Assembly (NCBI GenBank): GCA_027625915.1
Contig: JANTQA010000029.1
Location: 7,378,001 to 7,442,000 of the forward strand
Source: Anaeramoeba flamelloides
Lineage: Eukaryota; Metamonada; Anaeramoebidae
Length of the DNA stretch: 64,000 nucleotides
Direction of reading: 5' to 3'
The stretch's first letter is position 1, and every line of letters starts with the position of its first letter. Below are positions 35,554 through 47,400 of this stretch, in pieces. The notes beneath the pieces are model-generated. The model did no database searches. It was not told the origin of the DNA and was given only the letters and a program-made list of their open reading frames with translations. Made by a program: the position numbers and the translations under genes.

Positions 35554-36077
35554 TTAATTCAAATTAAGACTAAAAATGTCATTGTAGATAAAGTATGAGT
35601 TGGATCCTTGGACAGGTGCAAGAAGAAACACTTGTGAAAAGTTGATTCCATTTTCGTTTTTGTCAATAAAAATTGTTCCACATGCAGATACAAGTACAGA
35701 GTCTTGGAGAGATGGGTGTGATTGGTAATCGTTTAACTGATGTTGAATAGATTCAAATTGTAAACCCTAAAATGTAGTCGAAAACAAAAAAAATAAAAAT
35801 CATTAATAATTATCAAAAAAAAAAAAAATAAAAAAAAATTAATCTTTTTGTTTTTTGGTTTTTTTGTTTTTAACAAAAGAAAATCAAAAAAAAGAAATAA
35901 AAAAAAAAATTTTACGGTTAATTTTTTAAGAATACTTTCTTGTCCTTTGAATTGTTCGCCATTATATGTTAACATGGACTCTTCTTGGTAGAGGTCTGCA
36001 AGTCCTTCACGGTTGTTATCAAAAGTATCGTAATAAAAAGATAAAAATTCTTTTCCAATTTCTTCAAAATCTGTCAT
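35554..36077 (-). CDS. NTF2: Nuclear transport factor 2
   Basis: Two exons, 36077-35916 and 35766-35554, joined in phase 0 (donor GTAAAA, acceptor CATTTTAG). The protein is 124 residues against 125-127 in yeast and human. It follows the family through FLSFYYDTFDNNREGLADLY, SMLTYNGEQFKGQESILKKL, LQFESIQHQ (with the conserved His) and FSQVFLLAPVQGSNSYFIYN, ending NDIFSLNLN. NTF2 binds RanGDP and FxFG nucleoporins and returns Ran to the nucleus. The Trp of human NTF2 in LTWEG is Tyr here (LTYNG), and yeast has Phe, so this is a tolerated change. The intron is 149 nt and A/T-only. The assignment is secure. Confidence 0.95.
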
Positions 36078-36164
36078 TCAAAAAATTTGCAAGTCCAAAA
36101 ATATAAAATTTAAAAAAAATGATAAAATAGATTGATTATTTTCCTTTTTGAATAAGGAGATTGA

Positions 36165-36342
36165 AAATTGTCAAAAATGAATATTTTTTATTGTTGTTTC
36201 CTTTTTCAGAACCCTTTAATAAACCACTAAAGATCTTTATTAATCTTTTTGTAGATTTTTTGTTATTTGATAAAAACACAAAATATTTATTTCTTTTTAC
36301 TTTTGATGAGCTTTTGGAAGAGCAAAAATTAGACGTTAATTA
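36165..36342 (+). CDS. Possible short exon divergent from NTF2
   Basis: Open frame after a CTTTTTCAG acceptor-like site (about 36210), reading FNKPLKIFINLFVDFLLFDK, and ending FTFDELLEEQKLDVN with TAA. No start with confidence and no family recognised. It lies about 90 bp upstream of the NTF2 start, in the opposite direction. Confidence 0.2.
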
Positions 36343-37238
36343 ATTTTCATAAAAAAAATTTAAAAGTAACCTTTTTATGTTAGAACTTTATTTCCTTAAT
36401 TGTTTGAATTCATACTCTTTTATAGCTTGATTTATTATGGTGTACACACTGTTTATCAAAAACAACAAGGTACAAAAGTTCTATTCAGCCTTCAAAAAAA
36501 AGTGTAAAATAATTTATCAAATTACAACCTAGTGTAAATCATGTATCGTGTAAATTTTGGTTTCATAGCTTTTTAATTCTAAATGGGATAAATTTACCCA
36601 CCAGTTTATATTTTTTGCTTTGACGAAGATTTCTTCGATTTGTACAATTGTAATTTTTAATCTGGATTTCTTTGTATGTTTCTGTTTATTTTATATTGGT
36701 AAACACCAAATTCAGCCAACAACCTACCAGGAAAGCCAGATCGAATTGAAAAAAGGAAATCATTTGAAATTTTCTATGGTTTAAAGAGAAAATTACTATA
36801 GATTCTTCTTTTTTGTTTTTTTTTATAAAAGTGAATGAATAATGTTCCTTTTGAATTCCATTTAATAGAAAAGTACAACTAAAAAAAGAGTCTTTGCTTT
36901 TCTCAATTAAAGCCGAAGTGAAGAAACTGGTGAAAATTATTTCAAAATAGAAAAATTTAAAGGGATGATTCATCAGTAAAATTTGCTTTTTCTAAACTTT
37001 AATATGTTATCTTAAAAAATGTCATTATGTCTAATACATGAGTCAAATTTTTGTCGAAATTTGTCTTGTTCCCTTAAGGGAGTAGCCACGGTATTGAAAA
37101 ATTTTTCACTGTTTTGCAATTTTGAAAAGGATCAGAAAATAACATTTTTTACTCTGGTTGTAACTCCTGGGTGTTTATTCTTTAAACAACTTCATTCATT
37201 AGATTTTTTAAATTTTTTTTTCAATGTCTCAAAGAAAT

Positions 37239-37333
37239 TGCCACAATAGAATGTTGAGTTGAATTGCTTAAAATAGTGTTTTGAATGTTGAATAACATAT
37301 CTTTTATCCTTCTCTCAACATTCTATTGTGGCA
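37239..37333. mobile_element. 95-bp MITE with perfect 20-bp TIRs
   Basis: TGCCACAATAGAATGTTGAG at the left end and its exact reverse complement at the right end. The centre is about 55 bp with no coding capacity. Confidence 0.8.
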
Positions 37334-37695
37334 TTTAATTTTTTCATTTTTTATTTTTTTATCATTTTTGAGATTTTTTTAATCCTGACAACATTAAGCA
37401 ATTAGAAATATTTTAATATTAGTGGCATTGGGGATTAATGGATTTTGTTTAAAAAGAACAACAACCTTACAATTGAGAGAATCATAAAAGGAAACATAAA
37501 TGGGACTTAAATAGCTAGAAGGATTCCAAAATTAGAATAATTAAGTCAAATTATTACTTATTAGGATTTTAAATAGTTGGGTTTAGTGGAATTGGAGAAG
37601 TAAATATGATTATATGTTATCAAAGTTTAAACCACAAAATAGCCATAAGTTTTATTTAAAGAATCTGAAATTATCTTCTCCCAAAATTAAAACTA

Positions 37696-38244
37696 AACCC
37701 CATTCCAAAAATTTGGATACATCAGAAAATCAAAAATAGGAAAACAAAAACTCAATTTATTATATTTTTCCAAATGTAATATAAAACCATATTTAAATAA
37801 CCTAGTATTAATGGTTTTTTAAGTAATCATTTTCATCCAAATATAAGAAAACAATATAAAATAAAAAATCAAAACAAGTGTGTCCAAAATAAGGAAACGA
37901 GCTGAAATGAAAGAGTTTGAACAAAAAATATATTGGTAGATTTGTTAAAATTACACCAACAATGGTTGATCGATCAAATGATAAGATACCATGCACCAGT
38001 TGTATGTGGATTTTTCAATTTTTGAAACTCAACATTAACATTCTATCAAACCATCTATAAAAAATTTTCAGATCTAAATAAACAGATTAAGTAACTGAAA
38101 AATTGAAAAGGAAAACAAAAACAAAAAAGATAAAAAAAGAAATAGTTTGTTGAATTAAAATTAATTTCCAATAGGATGTAAAGTGTAGTATTATTGTTAT
38201 TTTTCCAACTGTTTAAACTGTGTCCTAATTAATTGAATTAAGTT
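37696..38244. mobile_element. Tc1-like TIR element, copy 2
   Basis: TA on both sides (37694-37695, 38245-38246). The left TIR AACCCCATTCCAAAAATTTG is close to copy 1. The right TIR is more diverged (GTGTCCTAATTAATTG). 549 bp, same orientation as copy 1, with the minus-strand HGILSFDRSTIV segment around 37975. Confidence 0.8.
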
Positions 38245-38869
38245 TATTTTAATAAAAAAATGATAAAAAAAAAAAAAACTATTTTATAAATATAATCTCA
38301 ATTTTTTTATTGTTGAACATTACTAAAATTAAAATATCAAATAATTTTTTTAAAAAAATTTTTAGAGAATCTACGATCATACGCCACTAAAATAAAATGT
38401 ACTTATCTCATCTCTCTCAAATTTTTATCATGTCTTATGGTGTAGCTACCCCCTTAAGATCTCTTAAGAAACCATAAAATTTCAAATTTTTGGGAATTTG
38501 TAATAATTTTTGACTTGTTAACACCAAAAACTATAAAAAAACACCTTATAATAAAACTTCTTTTTTTCCAAAGTGTTCATTGTAAACAAGATAACACTTG
38601 TCTTTGAAGAATTTGGGTTAGGTTTGTGAAAAATGCTAAAGTATAATTAAGGATCTGATCAAGTAAATTTCAAATTTTAATAAATTTGCACTTTTAATAG
38701 TTCTTCTGAATCTAAAGGGATAAAGGGGGATTTTCCGAGATGTTTTGAACCATCAACATCATACAGTATAATTATTTGAGATATTCATTAAAATACAATT
38801 GATCTAATAAAAACTTAGTCTCAAATCCCAGGAAGGGAGCATAATGAAATCTTTTGAAATATCATTATT

Positions 38870-39130
38870 AACCAGCTTTATAAAGATCTTGTTTTTTTCT
38901 TAAATAACTGCTTCCATACAAGGGTTATAGGTCATGATTCAATCGCGGCCATAAACAATTAAAAAAAAAAAAAAGATCTTGTTTTTTTTTTTGGATTAAT
39001 ATTTAGTAAAATAATTTTAGAACTTGAAATATTAAATTTTCACTTGATTTCAACCAGAATTTTCTGTTTTTTTTCAACTATTAAATATTAAAATATTTTA
39101 GAATCCAAAATATTAATTTATTAATTGAAA
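38870..39130. repeat. Dispersed repeat, family of 18690/21140/30755
   Basis: Contains AAAGATCTTG, TTAGTAAAATAATTTTAGAA, CTTGAAATATTAAATTTTC and a closing TTATTAATTGAAAAATATC, in the same order as the other members. A shorter piece recurs at 39945-39990. Confidence 0.5.
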
Positions 39131-41194
39131 AATATCAGTTTTAAAAAACAAAAAAAAAAAGGTTTGATGGAATAACTTCAAAATTAACCATTTATTTTTG
39201 AATTGTGAAATATGAAAAGAAATTAACATTTCTCAACAATGTATTATGTCGATTATTTACACTTGTTTTATTATGTTACTTTTTTTAACATCTAGAAAAG
39301 AAGGTGAAAAAGAATTTTTCATTGATAACTCTATTGAATCTAAAAAGTAAAATCAATTATTAAAAGAAAAAATAATTGTTTAAAGACAAAATGAGGGGTA
39401 TAAAACAATAAAAATGTCTATGTAAATATCTATTGTTACTCCTCGTTCGTTGATTGTACTAATTTTAAAATTTAGATGAAACAATTGGTTATTTTTGAGA
39501 TCTATAAAATCTCTTTTTGGGCTCGATACGAAAGGGTTTTTTAATTTTAATTGTTGATTCAGTTGATCATAATAAACTATATTTCAAAATCATTGACCCA
39601 TTAAAAAACAAATTGTGAAAATCAATATTTTCTAAACAAAAGTTATCAAAAATAAAAAAAAAATTAATATTTTAATATTCAGATCTAGCTACTAGAAATT
39701 TTTTTTTTCGTCTAAAAATCAAATAAAATAAAGTCAAAAAAAAGTAAAAAAAAAAGTAAAAAAAAAGTAAAAAAAAATTTGGCCATTTATTATGAAATTT
39801 AGTTTCTCATGAATTATTCTCTGGGGTTGATTTTTTTCCTTCTTTTCAGTTATTTTACTTTTCGTTTTCAGGTTTTATTATGGTTCCCAATTAAATACCA
39901 GATTTAACTTTTTTATTCAAATGACAAAAAAACATTTATGAACTTGAAATAAAAAATTTTATTTATTAATTGTAAAATAACAGTAATATTTAAAAAAAAT
40001 TAATTTTATTAAATAGTACAACCATTTGAACGAATTGTATCTATTTAATAAGAAGAATGTTTTTATGTATTATTTTTTTTTTCCTATATCAATGAGGTAA
40101 CAATTGTTTAACAAAAAGTTCATCGAGTTTTTTTTTTCAAATAATTTCCAAAACATAGTACAATTGAGAAACTCAACGTGTTTGATTAAAAATTCTACAA
40201 ACTTTTTTGTCTCGCTTTTTTAAAAGAATTTAACAAATTTATTTTTGTTTTTTTTTTCTCCCTTTATTTATATACTAATTACATAGGTATCAATCCCAAA
40301 AGAAAAATTAGGTTTTACTAAACATGATACTTAAAAAAGATTTTTTAAAAGAAAAATTAAACATTTGCTAATTTTTGACTTTTTTATTACTTCACTTATA
40401 ATAAACGCTATTGATTAATAAAAGGTCTTGGATTAAAAATTATTTTTCAAGATATTTAACAATTCGACTCTTTAATCTGACTAATAAAAATTACGAAAAA
40501 ATTTTTTCTGTCGAGAATTTTATTCATCAGAGCTCTTATGATTAGAAAACTTGAGGTAATAAAGAAAAAATGAAAAGAAAAAATTTAAAATAAAAAATTC
40601 CTAAAATAGTAAAAAAATATACAAATTCGGGTATCTAATGCCCCCACTCCCCCGGTCATGGAATACCAATTTAATAATCGCGGTTTTTGGAATCATTATT
40701 TATTATTGATAATCTTTCTATCTAGTTTTACCCCTCCAGTTTCTGGATGTGGATATTTTTTAAATTGGTCATGCAAATGATATAATATTTTTTTTACTTT
40801 AATATTTTAATTATTTTTCTTCTTCTATTTTGTATTTTGTAAATTTTCTTTGATTACTCCTTTATCACAATAAATAAATAAACTATTTTTTCAGTCAAAT
40901 GAACCAGTTGTAATGGATTTAATACATGTGTTTAATGGGTTTGTATGAATATTAGATGAAAAAATTTATTTTGGAAAATTTTCAAAATTGTAATCATTTT
41001 TGCGCATTTCTACACATTTTTATTTTTCGATTTTTTTTTTAAAACGTCATACAGTTGCAAAAAAAATTTTTTTCATTGCAAAATTAATAGTCACTTGATT
41101 AAAATATGTTATTCTAATGGTTATTGAAACCATGGAAAAAGATTGTTGAGAAATCATATTGATTTCTATTGAAATTCCAATCGATCTTTGATCT

Positions 41195-41358
41195 TGATGT
41201 TTGTTTAATAAATGTGAAAAATTTCACTTTATTTTCATTTCCTTTTACAAATAGAGACCTTAAATACCAACACACTTCGTTTGTGGACTTGATTTGCAAA
41301 AGAAAAGTATGAAAAATGAAGTGAAAAATGTTTTTTATTTATTATTCAAATACCAGTA
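41195..41358. mobile_element. MITE with ...CCAGTA end, family of 7475 and 20779
   Basis: The right end TATTCAAATACCAGTA is exact. The left end is weaker (TGATGTTTGTTTAATAAATG). Subterminal GTGAAAAATTTCACTT pairs with AAGTGAAAAAT near the right end. Confidence 0.5.
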
Positions 41359-41393
41359 GAAGTTCAAAACGAACATCGTTATTTTTCTCAAAT

Positions 41394-41567
41394 GGGCCCT
41401 AAGAATTTGAGTTTTTCAATTTTTATGAAAATTTATTAATTAATTAGTTTTCTTTCAGACATATATCAACAATTCTTTAATGTGTGTATTATTCTGTTTA
41501 TTTTTTATTTGTTCTTCAAAGGTCAATTATATAAAATAATTGATATTTGAAAAAAACTTTGGGCCCC
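41394..41567. mobile_element. MITE with GGGCC ends, copy 1
   Basis: Starts GGGCCCTAAGAATTTGAG and ends CTTTGGGCCCC. Its diverged reverse complement forms 42969-43141, sharing TTTGAG, GACATATATCAA, CAAAGGTCAATTAT and ATATTTGAAAAA. Confidence 0.65.
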
Positions 41568-41818
41568 TTTGACTGAAACAGAGTTTAGATATTTAACAAT
41601 TTAAGTTGATAATTCATTTTTCCAGCAAGATTTTTTTCAAATTTAATAGTAAAAAAAGTTGAATATATTTTTTTTTTCGCCGTTAAGAGGTTATAATCAT
41701 ATATTTTTAAAGCAATTAAAATTTAATAAATATCTTTCAAACGGATAATAAATTATTTTGACTATTATGGAATTATTTCTTGATATAAATTGAAAACAAT
41801 ATTTTTTCTTTGATTTTC

Positions 41819-41907
41819 CGTTAGGTTTTCCAGAAATTAAAAATAATTGAGTAAAATCAAAGATTTTTCTCTATTATTTTGAACTCGGGAAAACCTAGGA
41901 CACTTCC
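41819..41907. repeat. Palindromic hairpin insertion H3
   Basis: CGTTAGGTTTTCCAGAAATT at the left and AACTCGGGAAAACCTAGGAC at the right, with a GAGTAAAATC core pairing to GATTTTTCTC. The tag is shortened to CCTAGGACACTTCC. Confidence 0.75.
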
Positions 41908-42968
41908 ATTGGGTTTTTTTAATTTTTGTAATAAAATGAAAATTTGATAAATTTAAGGTTTATTCCAAAAAATAAAAAAAAACCTAAGACATTCACAATA
42001 ATTATCATAAGAGATTTTTTTTCTCTATTTCAGTTCTATTAGATGAGTACAGCATTTTCAAAACTAATTGTTATTATCTATCAAAGCAAATATCTTCAGT
42101 TCAAATTAAACAAAAATTCATTCTTCAGTTTATTTAGAATTTTTTACACAAAAAATACTCCTTTTTTCGGCCAAATGACATGTTAAAAAGGTGGTTATAT
42201 TAAAAACGATAAATACAAAAGTCTTATTAATTTGAAGTTCTGTAATTTTAATTGTATTGTGAATAAAATTTATAATTGGGATGAAAGGTTAATAAACATA
42301 TTAGTTTTGTCTAACTTTATATTTCCAATTTTATTTTTTGATGTTAGTGTAGAGAAGCGAAAAAATTGAAAGTATTTTTTATTGAATGTAAACCATATTC
42401 CTAACATTTTATTGTTTTTATTTTTGTTTTCAAATATATCACAAATAATACTTAACAGCTTTCCCATAGAAAAATGCAAAAATAATTCATTTGGTAATTT
42501 TTTTATTGAATTTTTCTTTCAAATTTATTTTTTATTTTTTTCAAGTTTTTTTTTTTATTTATATTTAACAATTCATTCAAATGTGTTATTAATGAAAATT
42601 TTCAGCAGAATTTAATAATTTAAAATCCGAATCTTCCCATGTAAATGGCTTGATTTGTTTTAAGAGAAAAATTTTGTCTTAAAAAGAATCAACAAAAAAT
42701 TCTATATAAATCAGAAAATTTATAAAAAATGAAAAATAAAATTCAATTCATAATTTAAAAATTTCTCAAAAGAAGAGAAATTAACCTTCAAAAATGATTC
42801 ATCTTGGATATAATATTGTAGCATAAATTAGGTTATTGGGTTGGAACAAGAAGAAAAAAACATAGGTTTAAATGAAAACATAGGTATTTTTCACAACTAT
42901 TACACATTTTTTTCAAAATTTAGATTGGTGCCTATCATCTTAAAATTATACAATTTGTTACCGCCAAA

Positions 42969-43141
42969 GGTGCCCAAAAAATTTTTCAAATATTGGTTAT
43001 TTTTTATAATTGACCTTTGAATAAAAAAAAAAAAAAAGTAGAATAATATACATCAAAGAATAATTGATATATGTCTATGAAATAAATCTAATAAATAAAT
43101 ATATTTTCTTAAAAATTGACAAGCTCAAATTCTTAGGGGCC
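42969..43141. mobile_element. MITE with GGGCC ends, copy 2 (inverted)
   Basis: Reverse-complement partner of 41394-41567, more diverged at the ends (GGTGCCCAAAA and CTTAGGGGCC). Together the two form a large inverted repeat with a 1.4-kb interval. Confidence 0.6.
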
Positions 43142-44411
43142 TATTTAAAAACCAACAATAACAATTTGATCTTCATCTGAAGATCCTAATACAATTCCAA
43201 TAAAAATCAATTTGTTTTTTTCTACAATCATTCACGCTGTTTAGGTAACGTTTAAATAATATTAGAATAATATATTTTTACCAAGTGGCTAGAGATCTTA
43301 CAATAAAAAAAATTTTTACAAAATAATTTGGTTTTAAAAAAAAGTAAAAATGTAAAAATTGAAAAATATTGATTTCTGGTTCGAAATTTCAAAATTCATT
43401 ATTTTGTCTGATATGCTTGAAATCCTTTAAACCACATATAGTCCACCCAAAACATTGATACTATTTGACTGGAAAATTATTTACCTGTTTAATGATTTTG
43501 GCTGATTTACGAACTTTTTTAGGAAATGTTTTTTGTCTATTTAGCATTTTTTTCTACGATACCAAGAGACTGTAACCTCAAGTCCAACACAAAATCGTTT
43601 TTCATTTTACAGGTTCTGTCAACCTTCAAAGAATTCATTTTTTAATTTTATGATTATTACGAAAAAAAAAAGCAATTGTTATCCAACACATTACTCTTTG
43701 GCAAATAAAGGAAACTCTATTGAGAATTTAAAACAATAAAAGAAGGAACAAATACATTAAATTGAAAAAATCAGAGACTACTTCTCTTAAATTGTTCAGT
43801 ATCTCATAAATTCTCAAATCAAATTTATTTGTTGTGATCTAATATGCTTTTTACACTTTTTTCGAGACATTTATAAAAAACAAATCGATTTACATAAAAA
43901 CAATAATTTCTAATTATCATAAGAAAGTTCGAAACAAAATTGAGACAAAATTCACAGTATTTCTGCACCACACCTTTTTGAAAAGTTTTTATTCTTCCAT
44001 TGATTGTCTTTCTTCTGATTTTCCTTTTTAAATATTAAAAAGAAAATCAAATGGTGTCTCAAAAACTAATGTGTTCAGATCATTTATGAAACCTTTGACA
44101 TTTCTATCAATTCTAAAAATAAATATTTTGTTGTGCATGAAATATTTCTTAATTTCGTTCTGTTCTATAGTTTGGGGTTTGTGGGCAATTCTAATTGCTA
44201 CCCAAATTTAGAAATTTACCAAAAAAAAAACAAAAATTTCCAAAAAAAGAAAGAAATGTTTTTCTGATTTAATTTGAGTAATTTCCATATAGGAGGTTTG
44301 GAAAAATAGGTAAAAAAATTTGAAAATCCAATTTGCAGGATTTTTTAATTTATTTTTTTTGTTTCAAGCAATTGGATTGAAAAAAAAAAAAGAAAAACAC
44401 ACAAAACAACC

Positions 44412-47400
44412 ATGACCCAAATAATCCAAAATTGGTTATTTTGTACTCTCGGATCAAATTCAATACCACAAAATTCAGAAGATTTACTGTTCTTATTATG
44501 TCAGTCTCTCAACAAACTTTCCCCGTCGATGATACCTGAAATAGAAATGTAATTTCTTTTCTTTTTTTTTTTCTTTTTAATTTTTAAAAATTTTCATAAT
44601 AATTTTTTCGATCAATAAAAATAAAATTCTTACTTGCCCAACAAAACGAAAACTCTTTGCAGAACCAAACCTAACAAAAACCTAAAGCACTTTTTAGTTG
44701 CCTGTACAAAACTCGGGATTGAAAACGAGTTCTTATTCCAAACAAGCAATGGGATTAATGTGTCTGAAATCGACAAGATCGCCAAAATTGTCCAAAAATT
44801 AAGAATCATTTTTACAGATCTCGAGAAATTCAATGTTTTATTTGAAGTTGACCCCAACCAAAGGTTGGTTAATTCACAATACTACTCAATAAACAGTGGC
44901 TGGAACACAAATGAGAAACAAATCGACGAATATAAATTATGCACTCAGCAACACGGAATAAAGTCAAATTTTCAATTTTCGAAACTGTCTTCCCAATCAA
45001 AGCATTTCGCCTATTGGAAAGATCTTCAAACAATGGAGAACCGAACTGGGAACAGCAGCACTGATCAGAGGAATCAGAATTATCACAACAGCTCTGAACG
45101 ATATGACAAAAATTTAAATCCAAAATATGAAGAAGAAGAAAACGAAGATTTTGATCACAAATCGAGAATAATTAAAACCCACTTAGGGTTTATTCCTTCC
45201 CAACAAGCAAAATTGGAAACATCACTCCACTTAAATTCTTTATCAGAAGAGCAAGAAAAAAAGATCCTTCAATATTATTCGCTTGGCAATTGCGAATTTG
45301 ATTTGCTGTTTCTTGATCCACAGGGAAACTACCATCAAGCAACAATCCATTTAAATTTCAAACGAATTGAATTAAAGGTGATGAACCAATTTGAAAAACT
45401 GTTTTTATATCACAACAGCAAATTTTCCTTTTTAGAGTCCAACAGACTAATTGTGAAATTTGAAGCTCAAATCCAAAACCAAGAGAAAACGAAGAAAAAT
45501 CAAAAATCTGATAAAGCTGAGGAAAAAACTTACCAACTGGAAGTTATTCGGAAGCAGCTGAACAACCAAGTAAGCACACCAAAACGAAGACCACCACCAA
45601 TTCCAAAAATATATTCTCATAATCTCAAGAAGAAACAAACCCAAATCTATTTATTTTGCTTCCCAGATCTTTTGACAGTTTCCATCTTCCTCAAGACATT
45701 CAAAATGTACAAAACGTTTTTAAAACCGACACTTTTACAAAAAACCCAATTCGCAACCATTTTAAGTTCACACAATGAACAGGCAGCGTTGATTCAAAGA
45801 TATTTAATTCAACACCAAGCAAAATTTTATTGTTTATTATTGAACAACCAAGGATTCAGAAAATTCAATCACAACTCAAATTTGAACAAAGAAAATGATG
45901 ATGTGTTCTGTCAAATCAAAATAACAAATTTTGGGATTAAAATAAAACCAATTCTATTGAAGAATAACACACAAAAAAATAAAGAGCTAAATCAAAATAA
46001 AGAGAGAAATCAAAATAAAGAGCGAAATCAAAATAAAGATTTCAAGAAAAAAGAAAACAAGATTGGATCATTAGTGTTTTATTGGGGAAACGAAGTTATC
46101 AATATTTTTAAAAAAGATGAATATATAGTTCTGAAAATTGAAAGACCCTTAAGAATAATCACCCTTATTTTAAAATTCCATAATAATAAACAGACCAAAA
46201 TAGTTAAAAAATGTATGAATCAATTCAACCAACTATACTGGAAAAGGACACATAGTAATACTGCAATGTATGATTATATAACGGGCTGGTATAATTTGAA
46301 AAAGGTTCCACCAAGCATTTTTTGGAAAAAACGATTAATTTTTAAAAAAGTGGGTATTGCAAACTTTGCCTTTACTGGCGATCCACTGATTATTCAACAG
46401 CAGCCATTAAATCACTTCCATACAGCACACCCTTTTATAAACAGAAAAAGTTCAAAACAAAATTTATTTCTCCAAAGCCAATTTAAAAAAAAAATTTATC
46501 ATCAAATAAATCAAAAAAAAAAAGACTTGCTTTTCGATGTAAAAATTTTAATTAGCGACAATGAAAACAACCATTCCATATTATTTAAACCAGCAAAATT
46601 GCAATTAGATAAGGAATTTTTTCATATACTTTTAAATGGTGAATCGATTTTGAAAACAAAATACACAAAACGACAGTGGATGGTTTCTCATCCTTCGATC
46701 GCAAACATTTTTATGCTCAGTATTGACGACACCTTTGGAATTATTTTCCAATCATCTAATGGATTTTATTGCGATCTGATTTGTAATATTTTTTACAACC
46801 TTTCGATCGTGGACCAAAGGGTGAAAAATTCCAACCTTAAAAATAATCAAAAACATTCCAAATTAGACAAGGAAAAATTAATTCATCAAATTAAAATCCA
46901 ATTTACAAGTTTAAATTATAAATTTAAAAAAGATAAAATAAATGAATTGGACAAACAAAGCAGCGACGAGGAAGAGGATAATGTCGACGATCAACAAAAA
47001 GAGGAAAGTGAAAATATCAAAAATTGCGATGCATTCACAATATTGAATTTTGTCTCTCAAGAGTATAATTTTATACCAAAAAGCAAATACCAATATCATG
47101 TAAATATGAACAAAGCAGACAATAGCAACACAGACAAGGGCCTATTTGAAAAGCAAAAAACAAAATACGAAATAAGCATTTTTTCTTCATTTGGTGATCG
47201 AATTACGTCTGGGAATATTTCACTATATTCAAACTATTTTATATTAAAATTTAATACAATCAAGATCAAACGATATTATAGTTTATTTTCAAAATTATTT
47301 TTCCAAAATGCAAAAAGCTTGATATCGAAATTTAACATTGATGAAAAGAGCACAATATATATTGGTTTCAAAAACGACGATGAAAAAAGCGCGTTTTTAT

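Noticed and set aside
36686-36973. 95-residue minus-strand frame
   Set aside because: Phe/Lys-rich, no splice context, no recognisable motif; likely chance in AT-rich DNA.
38920-38960. GGTCATGATTCAATCGCGGCC-like block as a tRNA B box
   Set aside because: No acceptor stem or A box at the right spacing. No tRNA or rRNA was found elsewhere in the window, and no CRISPR-like array.
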